Notes under the pieces: model-generated | The model's input: only the letters and a program-made list of their open reading frames with translations | Databases searched by the model: none | What the model was told of the DNA's origin: nothing | Shown: positions 1 through 7,492 of the stretch, piece after piece | Numbering within the stretch: the stretch's first letter is position 1 | How the letters are laid out: the number at the start of each line of letters is the position of its first letter | Translations under genes and position numbers: made by a program | Origin: Variovorax sp. MHTC-1 | GTDB taxonomy: Bacteria > Pseudomonadota > Gammaproteobacteria > Burkholderiales > Burkholderiaceae_C | Direction: 5' to 3' | Length of the DNA stretch: 43,359 bases | NCBI RefSeq assembly: GCF_003984645.1 | Contig: NZ_RWKI01000028.1 | Location: forward strand, 1 to 43,359

Positions 1-52
1 AGCGATCGAGTTCCGTACGAGCAAGATGAGGTGACCGTCACCGGGCCGCCGC

Positions 53-268
53 TCACTGCGCCTGCACCGACGAGCATCTCACCGACCCGAACGAGCAGAA
101 CACGCAGCAGTCCCCGGGCTTCGCGCGCAGCACCGCGTTGCAGCCTTCGCACTGGTAGAAGAACAAGCAGGCATCGATCGGCATCGTCTCGCGCTTGGCG
201 TGGCCGCAGTGTGGACAGGTCAGCACCGATTCAAGTGGCGCGGCATTGATTGAGGGTTGCGAAGGCAT
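53..268 (-). CDS. GDCCVxC domain small cysteine-rich protein
   Basis: A 71-aa soluble protein with CPHC near residue 18, further cysteines near 34, 40 and 43, then the diagnostic GDCCVFC and a last Cys. This matches the family named for its GDCCVxC motif, which often sits in mercury/thiol-redox gene sets and has selenoprotein members. Here the motif carries ordinary cysteines. The cysteine pairs suggest a zinc ribbon or a metal/thiol-handling role; the biochemical function is unknown. The ATG at 268 was chosen because it starts the recognisable domain; the frame stays open upstream only as the antisense of ccdA. It is the last gene of the minus-strand MerR operon, 14 nt after the CcdA-like gene, so it is probably induced with it. 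Confidence 0.8.
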   Translation of the reverse strand: MPSQPSINAAPLESVLTCPHCGHAKRETMPIDACLFFYQCEGCNAVLRAKPGDCCVFCSFGSVRCSSVQAQ

Positions 269-282
269 GGTGCCCCTCGGTG

Positions 283-978
283 TCAGATCGCCAGCCCAGG
301 TATCCAGAAGAACTGGGCATTGAGCATGTACAGGCCCATGAGAACGAGTGCGACACCGCCGACGATGTCGAAGGCGCGCTGGTAGCGCGCAAGGGGCCGC
401 AGCTTCTCCAGCCAGCCCATGGCGCTGGCACCCAATGCGATCGGCACCGCGCGCCCGAGCGCGAAGGCCAGCAGCAGCAGCGCCCCCCAGACCGGCGAAC
501 CGATGCCAGCCACGACGCCGAGCAGCACGATCAGCGCCGGCGTGCACCCCGGGCAGATCGCGATGGCAAAGGGAACGCCCAATGCGAAGGCGCCCCAGGA
601 GCCCGTGACACGCTTGGCGTGCAACGAGAGGCCCTTGAAAGGCATGCGAATCCAGCCCGGCCAAAGCAAGCCCATCAGGATGAGCCACGGCCCGAGCACC
701 AGTCCCCAGTAGCGCCCGAGCAAGGATTGCACCCCCTTGCCACCGGAGCCGGCTACCGCACCCAGCAGCACATGCGTGAGCACCATGCCAGCGATAAACA
801 TGCAGCCGAAGACCAGCGCCTGGCGTGGCGCTCGCGCCTTCGTCACATAGGCCAGGGAAACAGGAATGGCTGCCAGGGCGACCGGGTTGAAGCTGAAGAA
901 AAAGCCGGTCAGAAAGCTGACCACGAGCGCGGCTACGCCAGCGTTCTGGACGGCCTGCTGGAACGCCTCGATGTCCAT
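283..978 (-). CDS. CcdA/DsbD-like thiol transport membrane protein
   Basis: A 231-aa protein with six or more hydrophobic segments, typical in size for the CcdA family, which carries reducing equivalents from cytoplasmic thioredoxin across the inner membrane. CPGCTP (Cys142, Cys145) lies in the second half. The usual first-half proline-cysteine motif is replaced by NPV (residues 31-33), so the classic pair of one Cys per half is not present. Function may therefore differ from disulfide relay, for example metal or mercury transport using the CPGC motif. The gene follows the CxxC thioredoxin-like gene by 12 nt and precedes the GDCCVxC gene. Family call is confident, function is inferred. Confidence 0.8.
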   Translation of the reverse strand: MDIEAFQQAVQNAGVAALVVSFLTGFFFSFNPVALAAIPVSLAYVTKARAPRQALVFGCMFIAGMVLTHVLLGAVAGSGGKGVQSLLGRYWGLVLGPWLILMGLLWPGWIRMPFKGLSLHAKRVTGSWGAFALGVPFAIAICPGCTPALIVLLGVVAGIGSPVWGALLLLAFALGRAVPIALGASAMGWLEKLRPLARYQRAFDIVGGVALVLMGLYMLNAQFFWIPGLAI

Positions 979-990
979 GTCAGCCCGCGC

Positions 991-1239
991 TCAAGCGACG
1001 CTCGCGAATCGCTGCGGCGAGCGCGTCGGGCGAAGGGAGCGAAGAAACACCAGTGCGCCGTTGATGGCCACTGCAGGCGGTCTGAGCACCCCCAGCTCGA
1101 CGGCGTAGTCAAGGGCAGCGAGGATGTCGATCTCCGTCCACTCCACGGTGGGGTCGAACTGCAGCGCCGCGGCGCGCAGACTGTCCAGTTCACGAAGGCA
1201 CTTCTCGCAACCGATGGCGTGCAGCACTTCAACCTTCAT
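991..1239 (-). CDS. Small thioredoxin-like protein (CEKC)
   Basis: An 82-aa protein starting MKVEVLHAIGCEKC, with a CxxC (Cys11, Cys14) after the first strand and a cis-proline-like PPAVAINGALV strand near residues 53-63. This fits the small thioredoxin/glutaredoxin fold. No signal peptide is visible, so it is probably cytoplasmic. Its start codon overlaps the MerR stop by 4 nt (ATGA type), so translation is probably coupled. Being next to a CcdA-like protein, it could be the electron donor or metal-thiol partner of that membrane protein (inference). Confidence 0.75.
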   Translation of the reverse strand: MKVEVLHAIGCEKCLRELDSLRAAALQFDPTVEWTEIDILAALDYAVELGVLRPPAVAINGALVFLRSLRPTRSPQRFASVA

Positions 1240-1679
1240 CGGAGGGGTCCTTGGTCACTTCTGGACAGCGCAGCCAGGATCGAGCAGTCCTCGACGGGTC
1301 GGGAGTCGTTGCTGCAGTCGGCGATGAGCTGGTCCAGCGCCCTGGACATCTCCTTCATGGCTTTGATGCGGGCTTCCAGCTCGAGCTTCTTTTCGATCAC
1401 CTTGGTGCGCACGTCGGTGCAGCACGAGGACGGTTGGTCGCGCAACTGCAGCAGCGCCTGAATCTCCGAGAGCGTGAAGCCGCTGTGCTGCGCCTGCTTG
1501 ATGAAGCGCAACCGCTGCACCGCTTCAGGCCCATACAGCCGGTAGCCACTCTCGGTCTTTGTCGGCGCGTGCATCAGACCTTCACGCTCGTAGAAGCGAA
1601 CGGCATTGGCCGACACGGCCGCCAAAGCGGCAAGCTTGCCGACGGTCAGGGGGCCGGGCGCGGATGCAGGGGAAGCCAT
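1236..1679 (-). CDS. MerR-family metal-responsive regulator
   Basis: A 147-aa MerR-family regulator. The winged HTH spans about residues 11-75 (VRFYEREGL, SGYRLYGPEAVQRLRFI), followed by a dimerisation helix. Metal-site cysteines are a CC pair (86, 87), Cys122 and Cys132 in DCSIL. The C-terminal C-x9-DCSIL layout is like the ZntR/CadR/PbrR branch, so Zn, Cd, Pb or Hg are possible ligands; the exact metal cannot be read from sequence. It leads the minus-strand operon. The -10 element lies only a few bases upstream of the ATG, so its mRNA may be leaderless or nearly so. Confidence 0.85.
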   Translation of the reverse strand: MASPASAPGPLTVGKLAALAAVSANAVRFYEREGLMHAPTKTESGYRLYGPEAVQRLRFIKQAQHSGFTLSEIQALLQLRDQPSSCCTDVRTKVIEKKLELEARIKAMKEMSRALDQLIADCSNDSRPVEDCSILAALSRSDQGPLR

Positions 1680-1685
1680 AGCGAA

Positions 1686-1716
1686 CGATAAACCTTCGCC
1701 CCAAGGCGAAGGTCAA
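1686..1716 (-). promoter_or_regulatory. MerR-type promoter and operator
   Basis: A perfect 9-bp dyad, ACCTTCGCC-CCAA-GGCGAAGGT (1692-1713), lies inside a minus-strand promoter with -35 TTGACC (1711-1716) and -10 TTATCG (1686-1691). The spacer is 19 bp. A long spacer filled by a dyad is the signature of promoters that MerR regulators activate by DNA distortion. The expected transcription start falls near 1679, at the merR ATG. Confidence 0.8.
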
Positions 1717-1728
1717 GCACCCCTGGCC

Positions 1729-1759
1729 TTGACCTTGCTATGGGGCAATCGTCTACGTT
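1729..1759 (+). promoter_or_regulatory. Second, divergent MerR-type promoter
   Basis: On the plus strand, -35 TTGACC (1729-1734), a 19-bp spacer and TACGTT (1754-1759) reproduce MerR-type spacing. A weaker dyad (TTGC, 6 bp, GCAA) lies in the spacer. It points at the 67-aa gene at 1796, so the same regulator probably controls both directions. Inferred from spacing and motif only. Confidence 0.55.
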
Positions 1760-1795
1760 GCAAGTAGCGCCAGCAGCCGTAATGGGGGAAATGCG

Positions 1796-1999
1796 ATGAA
1801 CGACACCCACGTTTATCCGAGCCTGGAAGAAGGGGTGCTCAGGCTCTACAGGCATGCGGTGGCCGAGCGGCGGTGGGAAGTCGCTGAGTGCTTGATGTGT
1901 GCGCTGGAGCAGCTTGCGAAGGCCGAACCGGACTGTGAGGCCTCGGTGGAGCAGGGGTACTTGTGCATTGGCGGCCGCCGTCATCACTTCAATTTTTGA
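1796..1999 (+). CDS. Conserved-looking 67-aa protein, function unknown
   Basis: A small acidic, helix-rich protein (core YPSLEEGVLRLYRHAVAERR, then WEVAECLMCALEQL) with cysteines at the centre and near the end and a C-terminal RRHHFNF. There is no membrane segment or signal peptide. The start is supported by GGGGGAA (1784-1790), 5 nt upstream of ATG. It lies behind the second MerR-type promoter, which suggests metal-linked induction. I do not recognise a family with a known function. Confidence 0.6.
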   Translation: MNDTHVYPSLEEGVLRLYRHAVAERRWEVAECLMCALEQLAKAEPDCEASVEQGYLCIGGRRHHFNF

Positions 2000-2279
2000 T
2001 TGCGACGCCGCAGGGTCCACTTGGTGCCCTGCAATTGCCGTACGCGCCTGATCTCAAGATCGCCAGAGATTGCCTACAACTGGCTGCCGCCCGCGTGCTT
2101 CCATTGGTCAACGAGCATGTTCCAGATGCGTGATGGTCGGTCTGTCTCTACAACGAGCGTTGCCGATGACCTCAGCGGGAACCATCCGGCGTGTGGCGTC
2201 GTGGGCCTCCGCGCCTTGCGCCGGGGTCCCGTTGGCGGCGAGCGCGGTGGCGTCAGCCACCGCGGCTGCGTCGATAATC
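2000..2279. other. Intergenic stretch, no gene recognised
   Basis: This 280-base stretch lies between the 67-aa gene and the end of the ArgE-like gene. Short open frames on both strands show no recognisable domain. No clear T-rich terminator was seen. Confidence 0.5.
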
Positions 2280-3419
2280 TTATGCTGTCTGAAATGATGG
2301 GGGGTGTCGGATACCGGGTTCTGAGAGCGCCCATGCACCGGCCGATTGCATGAAGCGATCGGCCGCCTGCAGCTGGGTTGCGGAGATCCATTCGTCCGGT
2401 TGATGCGCCTGGGCGATTGAGCCAGGGCCGCATACCACCGTTGAAATACCGACCTGCTGGAAGAAGCCCGCCTCGGTGCCAAACGGCAGGTCTGCCTCCG
2501 GCCAGAGCGCTCCGAGTTCGCGTGCGACCGAGACCGCTGCGTCGTTGTTGCGCGTCGACAGTGCGGGCACGCCGGCGACCTGCACGGCCTCGACCGTGAC
2601 GCCGGCGGGAAGGTTCGTCAAGGCATCCCGGACCGCATCGCGCACAAGTTCCGCTGCCGCTTCGTCTTGCGGACGGAACTCCCACAAGACCTCGCAGCAG
2701 CCTGGCACGATGTTGATCGCGGTGCCTCCGTCGATCCGGCCGATGTTGAGCGTGGCCTCGCTACCCTGCCTGGCAAAGCTCCGTCGCAGCCCGGCCAGGC
2801 AGGTGACGAGGTAGGCGGCGGGCTCGATCGCGCTGGCGCCGAGCGACGGATCGCTCGAATGCACGGGCAATCCACTGAAGAGGGCCCGGTGCCCGAAAAA
2901 ACCGCGGTGCCTGACGCCGATCCGCATCTCGGTCGGTTCGCCGATGATGGCCAGTGCAGGCGCTTCCACTTGGGTCTTCAAACGGTTCACGAGCTGCGGA
3001 ACACCGAGGCACCCGATCTCTTCGTCGTAGGAGAACGCGAAGTAAATCGGACGACTCAATGACCGCAGCTGCCACGAAGGGACGGCCGACAGGCAGGCGG
3101 AGATGAAGCCCTTCATGTCCGCTGCGCCGCGACCATGGAATCGACCATCGCGTTCGACCAGCGTGAAGGGGTCGGAACTCCATTTCTGGTCGGCCACGGG
3201 CACGACGTCGGTGTGCCCGGAGAGCACCATGCCGCCCACCGTGTCGGGGCCGATGCTGGCAAGCAGGTTCGCCTTCCCTCCGTCCTCGCTGTGCACGAGA
3301 TGCACTTTCACCCGATGCACTGCCAGGTAGTCGGCGATCCAATGGATCAGATCGAGGTTCGACCGATGCGACGTCGTATCGAATGCCACCAGGGTCCGCA
3401 AGATCTCGATGGTGGTCAT
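2280..3419 (-). CDS. ArgE-like M20 deacylase
   Basis: A 379-aa M20 metallopeptidase-fold hydrolase, full length for the ArgE/acetylornithine deacetylase group. Metal ligands and catalytic residues are visible: SGHTDVVPV (His69, Asp71), GRGAADMKG (Asp101) and YDEEIG (Glu133, Glu134). The family removes an N-acyl group from an amino acid with two zinc ions. The gene overlaps the preceding amino acid dehydrogenase by 4 nt, so the two are translationally coupled. That pairing suggests release or clean-up of an unusual N-acyl amino acid rather than arginine synthesis; no other arg gene is nearby. It could equally be a housekeeping N-acyl amino acid deacylase. Confidence 0.85.
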   Translation of the reverse strand: MTTIEILRTLVAFDTTSHRSNLDLIHWIADYLAVHRVKVHLVHSEDGGKANLLASIGPDTVGGMVLSGHTDVVPVADQKWSSDPFTLVERDGRFHGRGAADMKGFISACLSAVPSWQLRSLSRPIYFAFSYDEEIGCLGVPQLVNRLKTQVEAPALAIIGEPTEMRIGVRHRGFFGHRALFSGLPVHSSDPSLGASAIEPAAYLVTCLAGLRRSFARQGSEATLNIGRIDGGTAINIVPGCCEVLWEFRPQDEAAAELVRDAVRDALTNLPAGVTVEAVQVAGVPALSTRNNDAAVSVARELGALWPEADLPFGTEAGFFQQVGISTVVCGPGSIAQAHQPDEWISATQLQAADRFMQSAGAWALSEPGIRHPPSFQTA

Positions 3420-4489
3420 GCAACACGCTCGACCCGGGTGCTGTTGCTGGCGTTGCCGCCGCTCAACCGTTCTTGCGCGAGCTGCATGGCCGCGGCCTGG
3501 GTCGGTGCGCTCGTCCGGTCGGACAGTTCGAAGATTCGGCGCAACCTGGCGCCGATGGCCTCGACTTGCAGATCCACTCCCGCGGGATCGAAGCCGTCGC
3601 GCTCCGATGCCACCCGGATCAGGCCACCGGCGTTGATCACGAAGTCCGGCGCGTACAGGATTTCCCGGTCGCGCAGCTGCTTGCCGTGCTCATCGCGGGC
3701 CAGTTGGTTGTTCGCTCCACCAGCTATCACCCGAAACTTCATCCGTGGCAGGGTTTGATCGTTCACGATCGCACCCATCGCGCACGGCGCAAACACGTCC
3801 GCCTGGGCGGCGTAGATTGCGTCGGGATCGACGACCTGCGCATCGAATTCGGCAGAGACCTTGCGTGCAAGCGCCGCATCAATATCGGACACCACAAGAC
3901 GCGCCCCCGCGTCGACGAGCAACCGGCACAGGCTCCAGCCGACGTTGCCCAGGCCTTGCACAGCCACCGTCAGTCCGCGGAGGTCACGATCCAATCGATG
4001 AGCGACGCCGGCCACGATGCCGTGGTAGACCCCCAATGCAGTGGTCGGCGAAGGGTCTCCAGTACCGCCCAGTTCCTCTGGCAAGCCGACCACATGCCGG
4101 GTGCCTTCTCGCACCCAGGCGAAATCGGCGACGGTGGTTCCAACATCCTCGGCGGTGATGTAGCGGCCTCCGAGCCGATCGATCGCCACGCCCATGGCCC
4201 GCAACAGTTCGGGTGTCTTGTCCTTGTGAGGATCTCCGATGATCACCGCCTTCCCGCCACCCAGTCGGAGCCCTGCGGCCGCGGCCTTGAAAGTCATCCC
4301 GCGCGACAGGCGAAGTACGTCACGCAACGCGGAAGCTTCGTCGGCGTAGGGGTACATGCGGCAACCACCCAGGGCTGACCCGAGCGTCGTGTCATGGACA
4401 GCGATGATGGCTCGCAACTGGACTCGATCATCGGATATGAAGACGACTTGTTCGTGGTCCGCAAAAGACTCGGTAGAGAAGACAGTCAT
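3416..4489 (-). CDS. Leu/Phe/Val dehydrogenase family enzyme
   Basis: A 357-aa NAD-dependent branched-chain or aromatic amino acid dehydrogenase. Seen are LGSALGGCR (36-44), catalytic Lys68 in TFKAA and Lys80 in GGGKAVI (the numbering of classical leucine dehydrogenase), TAEDVGT (112-118) and the Rossmann GLGNVG (179-184). The family interconverts an L-amino acid and its 2-oxo acid with NADH and ammonia. RBS AAGGA precedes the ATG. It overlaps argE-like by 4 nt. Upstream is a 258-nt gap with phased repeats, so it may have its own promoter. In a biosynthetic setting it could aminate a methylated or otherwise modified 2-oxo acid (inference). Base composition is nearer the high-GC flank than the genes upstream. 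Confidence 0.88.
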   Translation of the reverse strand: MTVFSTESFADHEQVVFISDDRVQLRAIIAVHDTTLGSALGGCRMYPYADEASALRDVLRLSRGMTFKAAAAGLRLGGGKAVIIGDPHKDKTPELLRAMGVAIDRLGGRYITAEDVGTTVADFAWVREGTRHVVGLPEELGGTGDPSPTTALGVYHGIVAGVAHRLDRDLRGLTVAVQGLGNVGWSLCRLLVDAGARLVVSDIDAALARKVSAEFDAQVVDPDAIYAAQADVFAPCAMGAIVNDQTLPRMKFRVIAGGANNQLARDEHGKQLRDREILYAPDFVINAGGLIRVASERDGFDPAGVDLQVEAIGARLRRIFELSDRTSAPTQAAAMQLAQERLSGGNASNSTRVERVA

Positions 4490-4558
4490 TTGATCCTTGT
4501 GAGTTTCATGTGAACGAGTAGCTGCAAGACCGTCGGGTCAATGCTCGGAGACGCGAGC

Positions 4559-4593
4559 TAGATACAGCAATAAGCGGTGTAGATATAGCAATA
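4559..4593. repeat. Two 14-bp direct repeats phased at 21 bp
   Basis: TAGATAYAGCAATA occurs at 4559-4572 and 4580-4593, exactly 21 bp (two helical turns) apart. It lies in the 258-nt non-coding gap before the Leu/Phe/Val dehydrogenase gene. Same-face direct repeats of this spacing are typical regulator-binding sites, for example of AraC-type proteins; an AraC regulator is encoded at 9635-10474. The rest of the gap (4490-4747) holds nothing else I recognise. Confidence 0.55.
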
Positions 4594-4747
4594 GCGCCAC
4601 TGGACGAACATCGAGCACCGCGCTGGTGAGCGTCAGGACTTCAGGGCTTGCTTGGCGGAATGATTGCGTCATGTGATGGCCTCGCTGTGCGGCACAGCAT
4701 GACAGGGGGTGACGCGGTGATATTGGTGAAAATTTGAAGCCGGTGGA

Positions 4748-5386
4748 TCAGGCGCGGGACAGCAGCAAAGCGTGCGCTGCCGTGGTCAGTCCCATCTCGT
4801 TGAACAGCCTTCGGTACTCGTTCAGCGCGAGATCTCGCAGCGAATGGTGATTGCCGAGTTCGACCGTTGCTTCACTGCTCGAGAATTCGAATTTCGCCAC
4901 ATCACCTTGGTCAGAAGCTTCAATCGTCGAGTGAATTTCCGGGAATTTGGGCTCGCCCTGCGGGATCAAGCAGGTCCAGATAAGACCATGGCATTCAACA
5001 GCCGGGAACATCGTGATCCTGAAACATTCCGCTGCATTGAGTGCGAGCTTCTCGGGGATCTTGCGACATTGCCCGTCGGACCCGAAGTGCAGGCCGTGAT
5101 AGGCGCAAACCAGCTCGTCGTCTTCGATGCGTCCCGTGCTCAGCGGCAGCCCGCGGTGCGGGCACGTGTCGCGACCGATACGAATGCCATCGGGCATGCG
5201 ATAGATGACCAATCTCAGATTCAGCAAGGTCACCTGCCTCGGTTTTGCCAATACCTCGTCGACGCGAGAGACTGGAAACCATTGCCTGGCCAGAACGGGC
5301 CAGTCCTGCTCGGAGAACGTGCAGTTCGGAGGCAGAAATCCTTCGGGCAGAGGGCGCGAGGGGATCGGTTCGATGGGCATGCTCAC
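4748..5386 (-). CDS. Rieske [2Fe-2S] protein, truncated oxygenase-like
   Basis: 212 aa from a GTG start, or 210 from the ATG two codons on. The Rieske centre is complete: Cys75-Pro-His77 and Cys94-x2-His97, followed by the strand VECHGLIWTCL typical of vanillate-demethylase-like oxygenase alpha subunits. Those proteins normally run to about 340 aa and carry a mononuclear-iron domain with a 2-His-1-carboxylate triad. That domain is missing here. The last ~40 residues (SLRDLALNEYRRLFNEMG...) do not look like an oxygenase and vaguely recall the end of a class I methyltransferase. Either a Rieske ferredoxin-like electron carrier or a deletion product. It starts one base after the AlaX stop codon. 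Confidence 0.75.
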   Translation of the reverse strand: MSMPIEPIPSRPLPEGFLPPNCTFSEQDWPVLARQWFPVSRVDEVLAKPRQVTLLNLRLVIYRMPDGIRIGRDTCPHRGLPLSTGRIEDDELVCAYHGLHFGSDGQCRKIPEKLALNAAECFRITMFPAVECHGLIWTCLIPQGEPKFPEIHSTIEASDQGDVAKFEFSSSEATVELGNHHSLRDLALNEYRRLFNEMGLTTAAHALLLSRA

Positions 5387-5387
5387 C

Positions 5388-6113
5388 CTATCTGACCAAG
5401 CCGATTCGGATCCTTCGATTGTGCTGCCCCTTGTTCTCGATCTTCAGGATGCGCAACGGCGCCGATTGCGAAGTCTTCGAAAGATGGGTTCCGCCGCAGG
5501 CCTGCCGGTCCAGCCCCGCGATTTCGATGATCCGTGTCGTGCCGTCATGCTGGCTTGGTGGTGCAACGGACCGGCTGCGGAGCACCCCGGGTTCGCGTGC
5601 GAGTTCGGTCGCATCGAGGTACACCGCATTCACCTGTAGCCCGTCCGAGATGAGGGTGTTGAGCTCCGGTTCGAGCTTGCGCAGATCGTTGTTGTCGGCC
5701 TCGGGCAGGTCGAAGTCGATGCGGGCCGTACCGTCGGCTGCCATTTGCACGCCCGTCACCAGCGAGCCCTCGAAGCGCTGATAGACAAGCGCATTGAGAA
5801 TGTGCAGGCCCGTGTGCAATTGGCTCATCATGAACCGGAAATCCTGATCCACGTTTGCGATGACCTTTTCGGCGGGAATCGTGGCAACGTCAGTTTCGTC
5901 GAAGCAGTGCCACGCATTGCCGCCCTCCATTTCGATCCGGCTGATCTTGATCTCGCCGCCATTCCATTGCAGTGTGCCACGATCTGCCAATTGCCCGCCG
6001 CCGCCTGGATAAAAGAAAGACCGATCGAGAAGAACGGCAGTCGGACGACGCGCTATAACTTCGGCTTCAAATCGAAAGCAATCGGGCTGGGTATGGCAAA
6101 GGTAAGGTGACAT
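5388..6113 (-). CDS. AlaX-type trans-editing tRNA deacylase
   Basis: A 241-aa stand-alone homologue of the alanyl/threonyl-tRNA synthetase editing domain. FFYPGGGGQLADRG (33-46) matches the AlaRS editing-domain entry motif. The zinc ligands are complete: His100-x3-His104 (HTGLH) and Cys206-x3-His210 (CGGTH). The family hydrolyses mischarged aminoacyl-tRNA. Lying between an EamA exporter (22 nt upstream) and a Rieske gene inside a low-GC, pathway-like operon, it may protect the host from a toxic amino acid made by the cluster. The precedent is FthB of Streptomyces cattleya, which deacylates fluorothreonyl-tRNA. The substrate here is unknown; a plain Ser/Gly-tRNA(Ala) editor is the alternative. 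Confidence 0.85.
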   Translation of the reverse strand: MSPYLCHTQPDCFRFEAEVIARRPTAVLLDRSFFYPGGGGQLADRGTLQWNGGEIKISRIEMEGGNAWHCFDETDVATIPAEKVIANVDQDFRFMMSQLHTGLHILNALVYQRFEGSLVTGVQMAADGTARIDFDLPEADNNDLRKLEPELNTLISDGLQVNAVYLDATELAREPGVLRSRSVAPPSQHDGTTRIIEIAGLDRQACGGTHLSKTSQSAPLRILKIENKGQHNRRIRIGLVR

Positions 6114-6135
6114 GAATTCCTCGATTTTGGGATGT

Positions 6136-7050
6136 CTATGAAAAACGTCGTGCGGTAACGATGCCGATCAGAATGATCACGCCTCCCGCAAATTCGGTGA
6201 CGCTCAGATATTCGTGAAACAAATAGGCTCCGAGCACGGTCGCAATGACAGGCTGTATCAGCAGGGTGATCGAAGAAAGCGCAGCTGGAAGCTTGGCCAG
6301 CGCATAGGCGATGAGACCCTGACCTCCGACATGGGAAACGACCGCCAGCGCCAGCAGCATCAGCATGCCATGAATCGTGCGCGGCACAAGTGATTCGCCG
6401 CGCAGAAGCGTGATAGGCAAAAGAACGATCAGCGTGCCGACGCTGCTCCATGCCATGACGGTCATCGTTCGATAATTCGAGCGCACGAGGCTAACCGCCA
6501 AAAGGTATGAGCCGTAAAAAACCGCCGTCAACAGTCCCAATAGATTTCCTGTCATGTAATTCGAGCCGAAGTCGAGTCGATGGCCGATCAGGATGAAGGC
6601 GCCTGCCAACGCGAACAACATGCTGAACAAGAAACCGGAACTGAATTTCTTGCCCAAGAACAAATTGGACCCGAGCACCACGAAGATCGGCGCAAGATTG
6701 GCAAGGAGATTGGAATTGGCCAGCGTGGTCAGCGTCATGGACCAGTGATAGAGCGCCAAATTTCCCGAGAAAATGAATCCGACGAGAATGAGCTTGATCG
6801 GAATGGTAGGCGTCTGTTCGGGTGCCGGCCCCGTCGTGTGCACGGGCTCGGCTCTCGCCGCAAGCATGTCGAGCAGGAAGAAGATCGGAATCGCCAGTGC
6901 GACCCGATAGACCGCACTGGCGGTCGGCGGCAATTCGCTATTTCGAAGAAAAACACCACCCAGCGCCAAGGCCGCCGCACCAAGCAGCAGCGCGACGAAG
7001 GAAAGGAAATTGCTCTTTGAAGCAGCAGGAAGGGCGATGGACGTCGTCAT
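6136..7050 (-). CDS. EamA/DMT-family exporter
   Basis: A 304-aa inner-membrane protein with about ten hydrophobic segments forming two EamA halves (about residues 15-155 and 170-300), full length for the drug/metabolite transporter superfamily. Members such as RhtA export amino acids and other metabolites. Conserved-type features include the glycine-rich first helix, YHWSM and HVGGQGLIAYALAKLP. It sits directly before the AlaX-like editing gene, so its likely job is to export the product of this cluster. The low-GC base composition matches its neighbours. Confidence 0.88.
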   Translation of the reverse strand: MTTSIALPAASKSNFLSFVALLLGAAALALGGVFLRNSELPPTASAVYRVALAIPIFFLLDMLAARAEPVHTTGPAPEQTPTIPIKLILVGFIFSGNLALYHWSMTLTTLANSNLLANLAPIFVVLGSNLFLGKKFSSGFLFSMLFALAGAFILIGHRLDFGSNYMTGNLLGLLTAVFYGSYLLAVSLVRSNYRTMTVMAWSSVGTLIVLLPITLLRGESLVPRTIHGMLMLLALAVVSHVGGQGLIAYALAKLPAALSSITLLIQPVIATVLGAYLFHEYLSVTEFAGGVIILIGIVTARRFS

Positions 7051-7131
7051 ATTTTATTCCGACACGACCGAGTCTCCGTCGGCCGTGTCAGCCGGTTTGT
7101 TTTTTGGAGTGTCAACGGACAGGGCGAGGAT

Positions 7132-7431
7132 CTATCCTTCTTCAAATCCCTCTATCACCATGAGCTGCATGTCGACTGCGGCATCCTTTCGCAATTCTCG
7201 TGCAAAGGTATATTCCGGTGACTCGTAGAATTTTCTCGCCGCATCGGCAGATTTGAACTCGACAAGAACCACGCGTCGATCATCCGAGGCGCCTTCCAGG
7301 TGCATGCGCTCGCCTCCGCGCGTCAGAAATTTGCCTCCGAATTTTTCTATGATCCCGGGCGTGAGTTGCTTGTATTCGTTGTATTGATCCGGATCCACAA
7401 TGGACATCCGACCAATCAAATAAGCGACCAT
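7132..7431 (-). CDS. DUF1330 family protein
   Basis: A 99-aa protein of the DUF1330 ferredoxin-like (dimeric alpha/beta barrel) fold. Visible are the opening strand VAYLIGRMSIVDPDQYNEYK, a central GGKFLTRGG, a strand RRVVLVEFKSADAARKFYES and a terminal strand. Relatives are small cytoplasmic dimers, some acting as monooxygenase-like or isomerase-like accessory enzymes. No catalytic assignment is possible. It lies between the diiron oxidase-like gene (61 nt upstream) and the exporter (81 nt downstream). Confidence 0.8.
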   Translation of the reverse strand: MVAYLIGRMSIVDPDQYNEYKQLTPGIIEKFGGKFLTRGGERMHLEGASDDRRVVLVEFKSADAARKFYESPEYTFARELRKDAAVDMQLMVIEGFEEG

Positions 7432-7492
7432 ATAAACAACCTGACTCGGCGCTGTAAGCGCTGCTCAAGCTTGAAAGGGGCTCGGCCGCTTG

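Noticed and set aside
250..1461. 403-aa plus-strand open frame
   Set aside because: It is antisense to the CcdA-like, thioredoxin-like and MerR genes, all with clear motifs; its own translation is rich in Gln/Arg/His with no domain.
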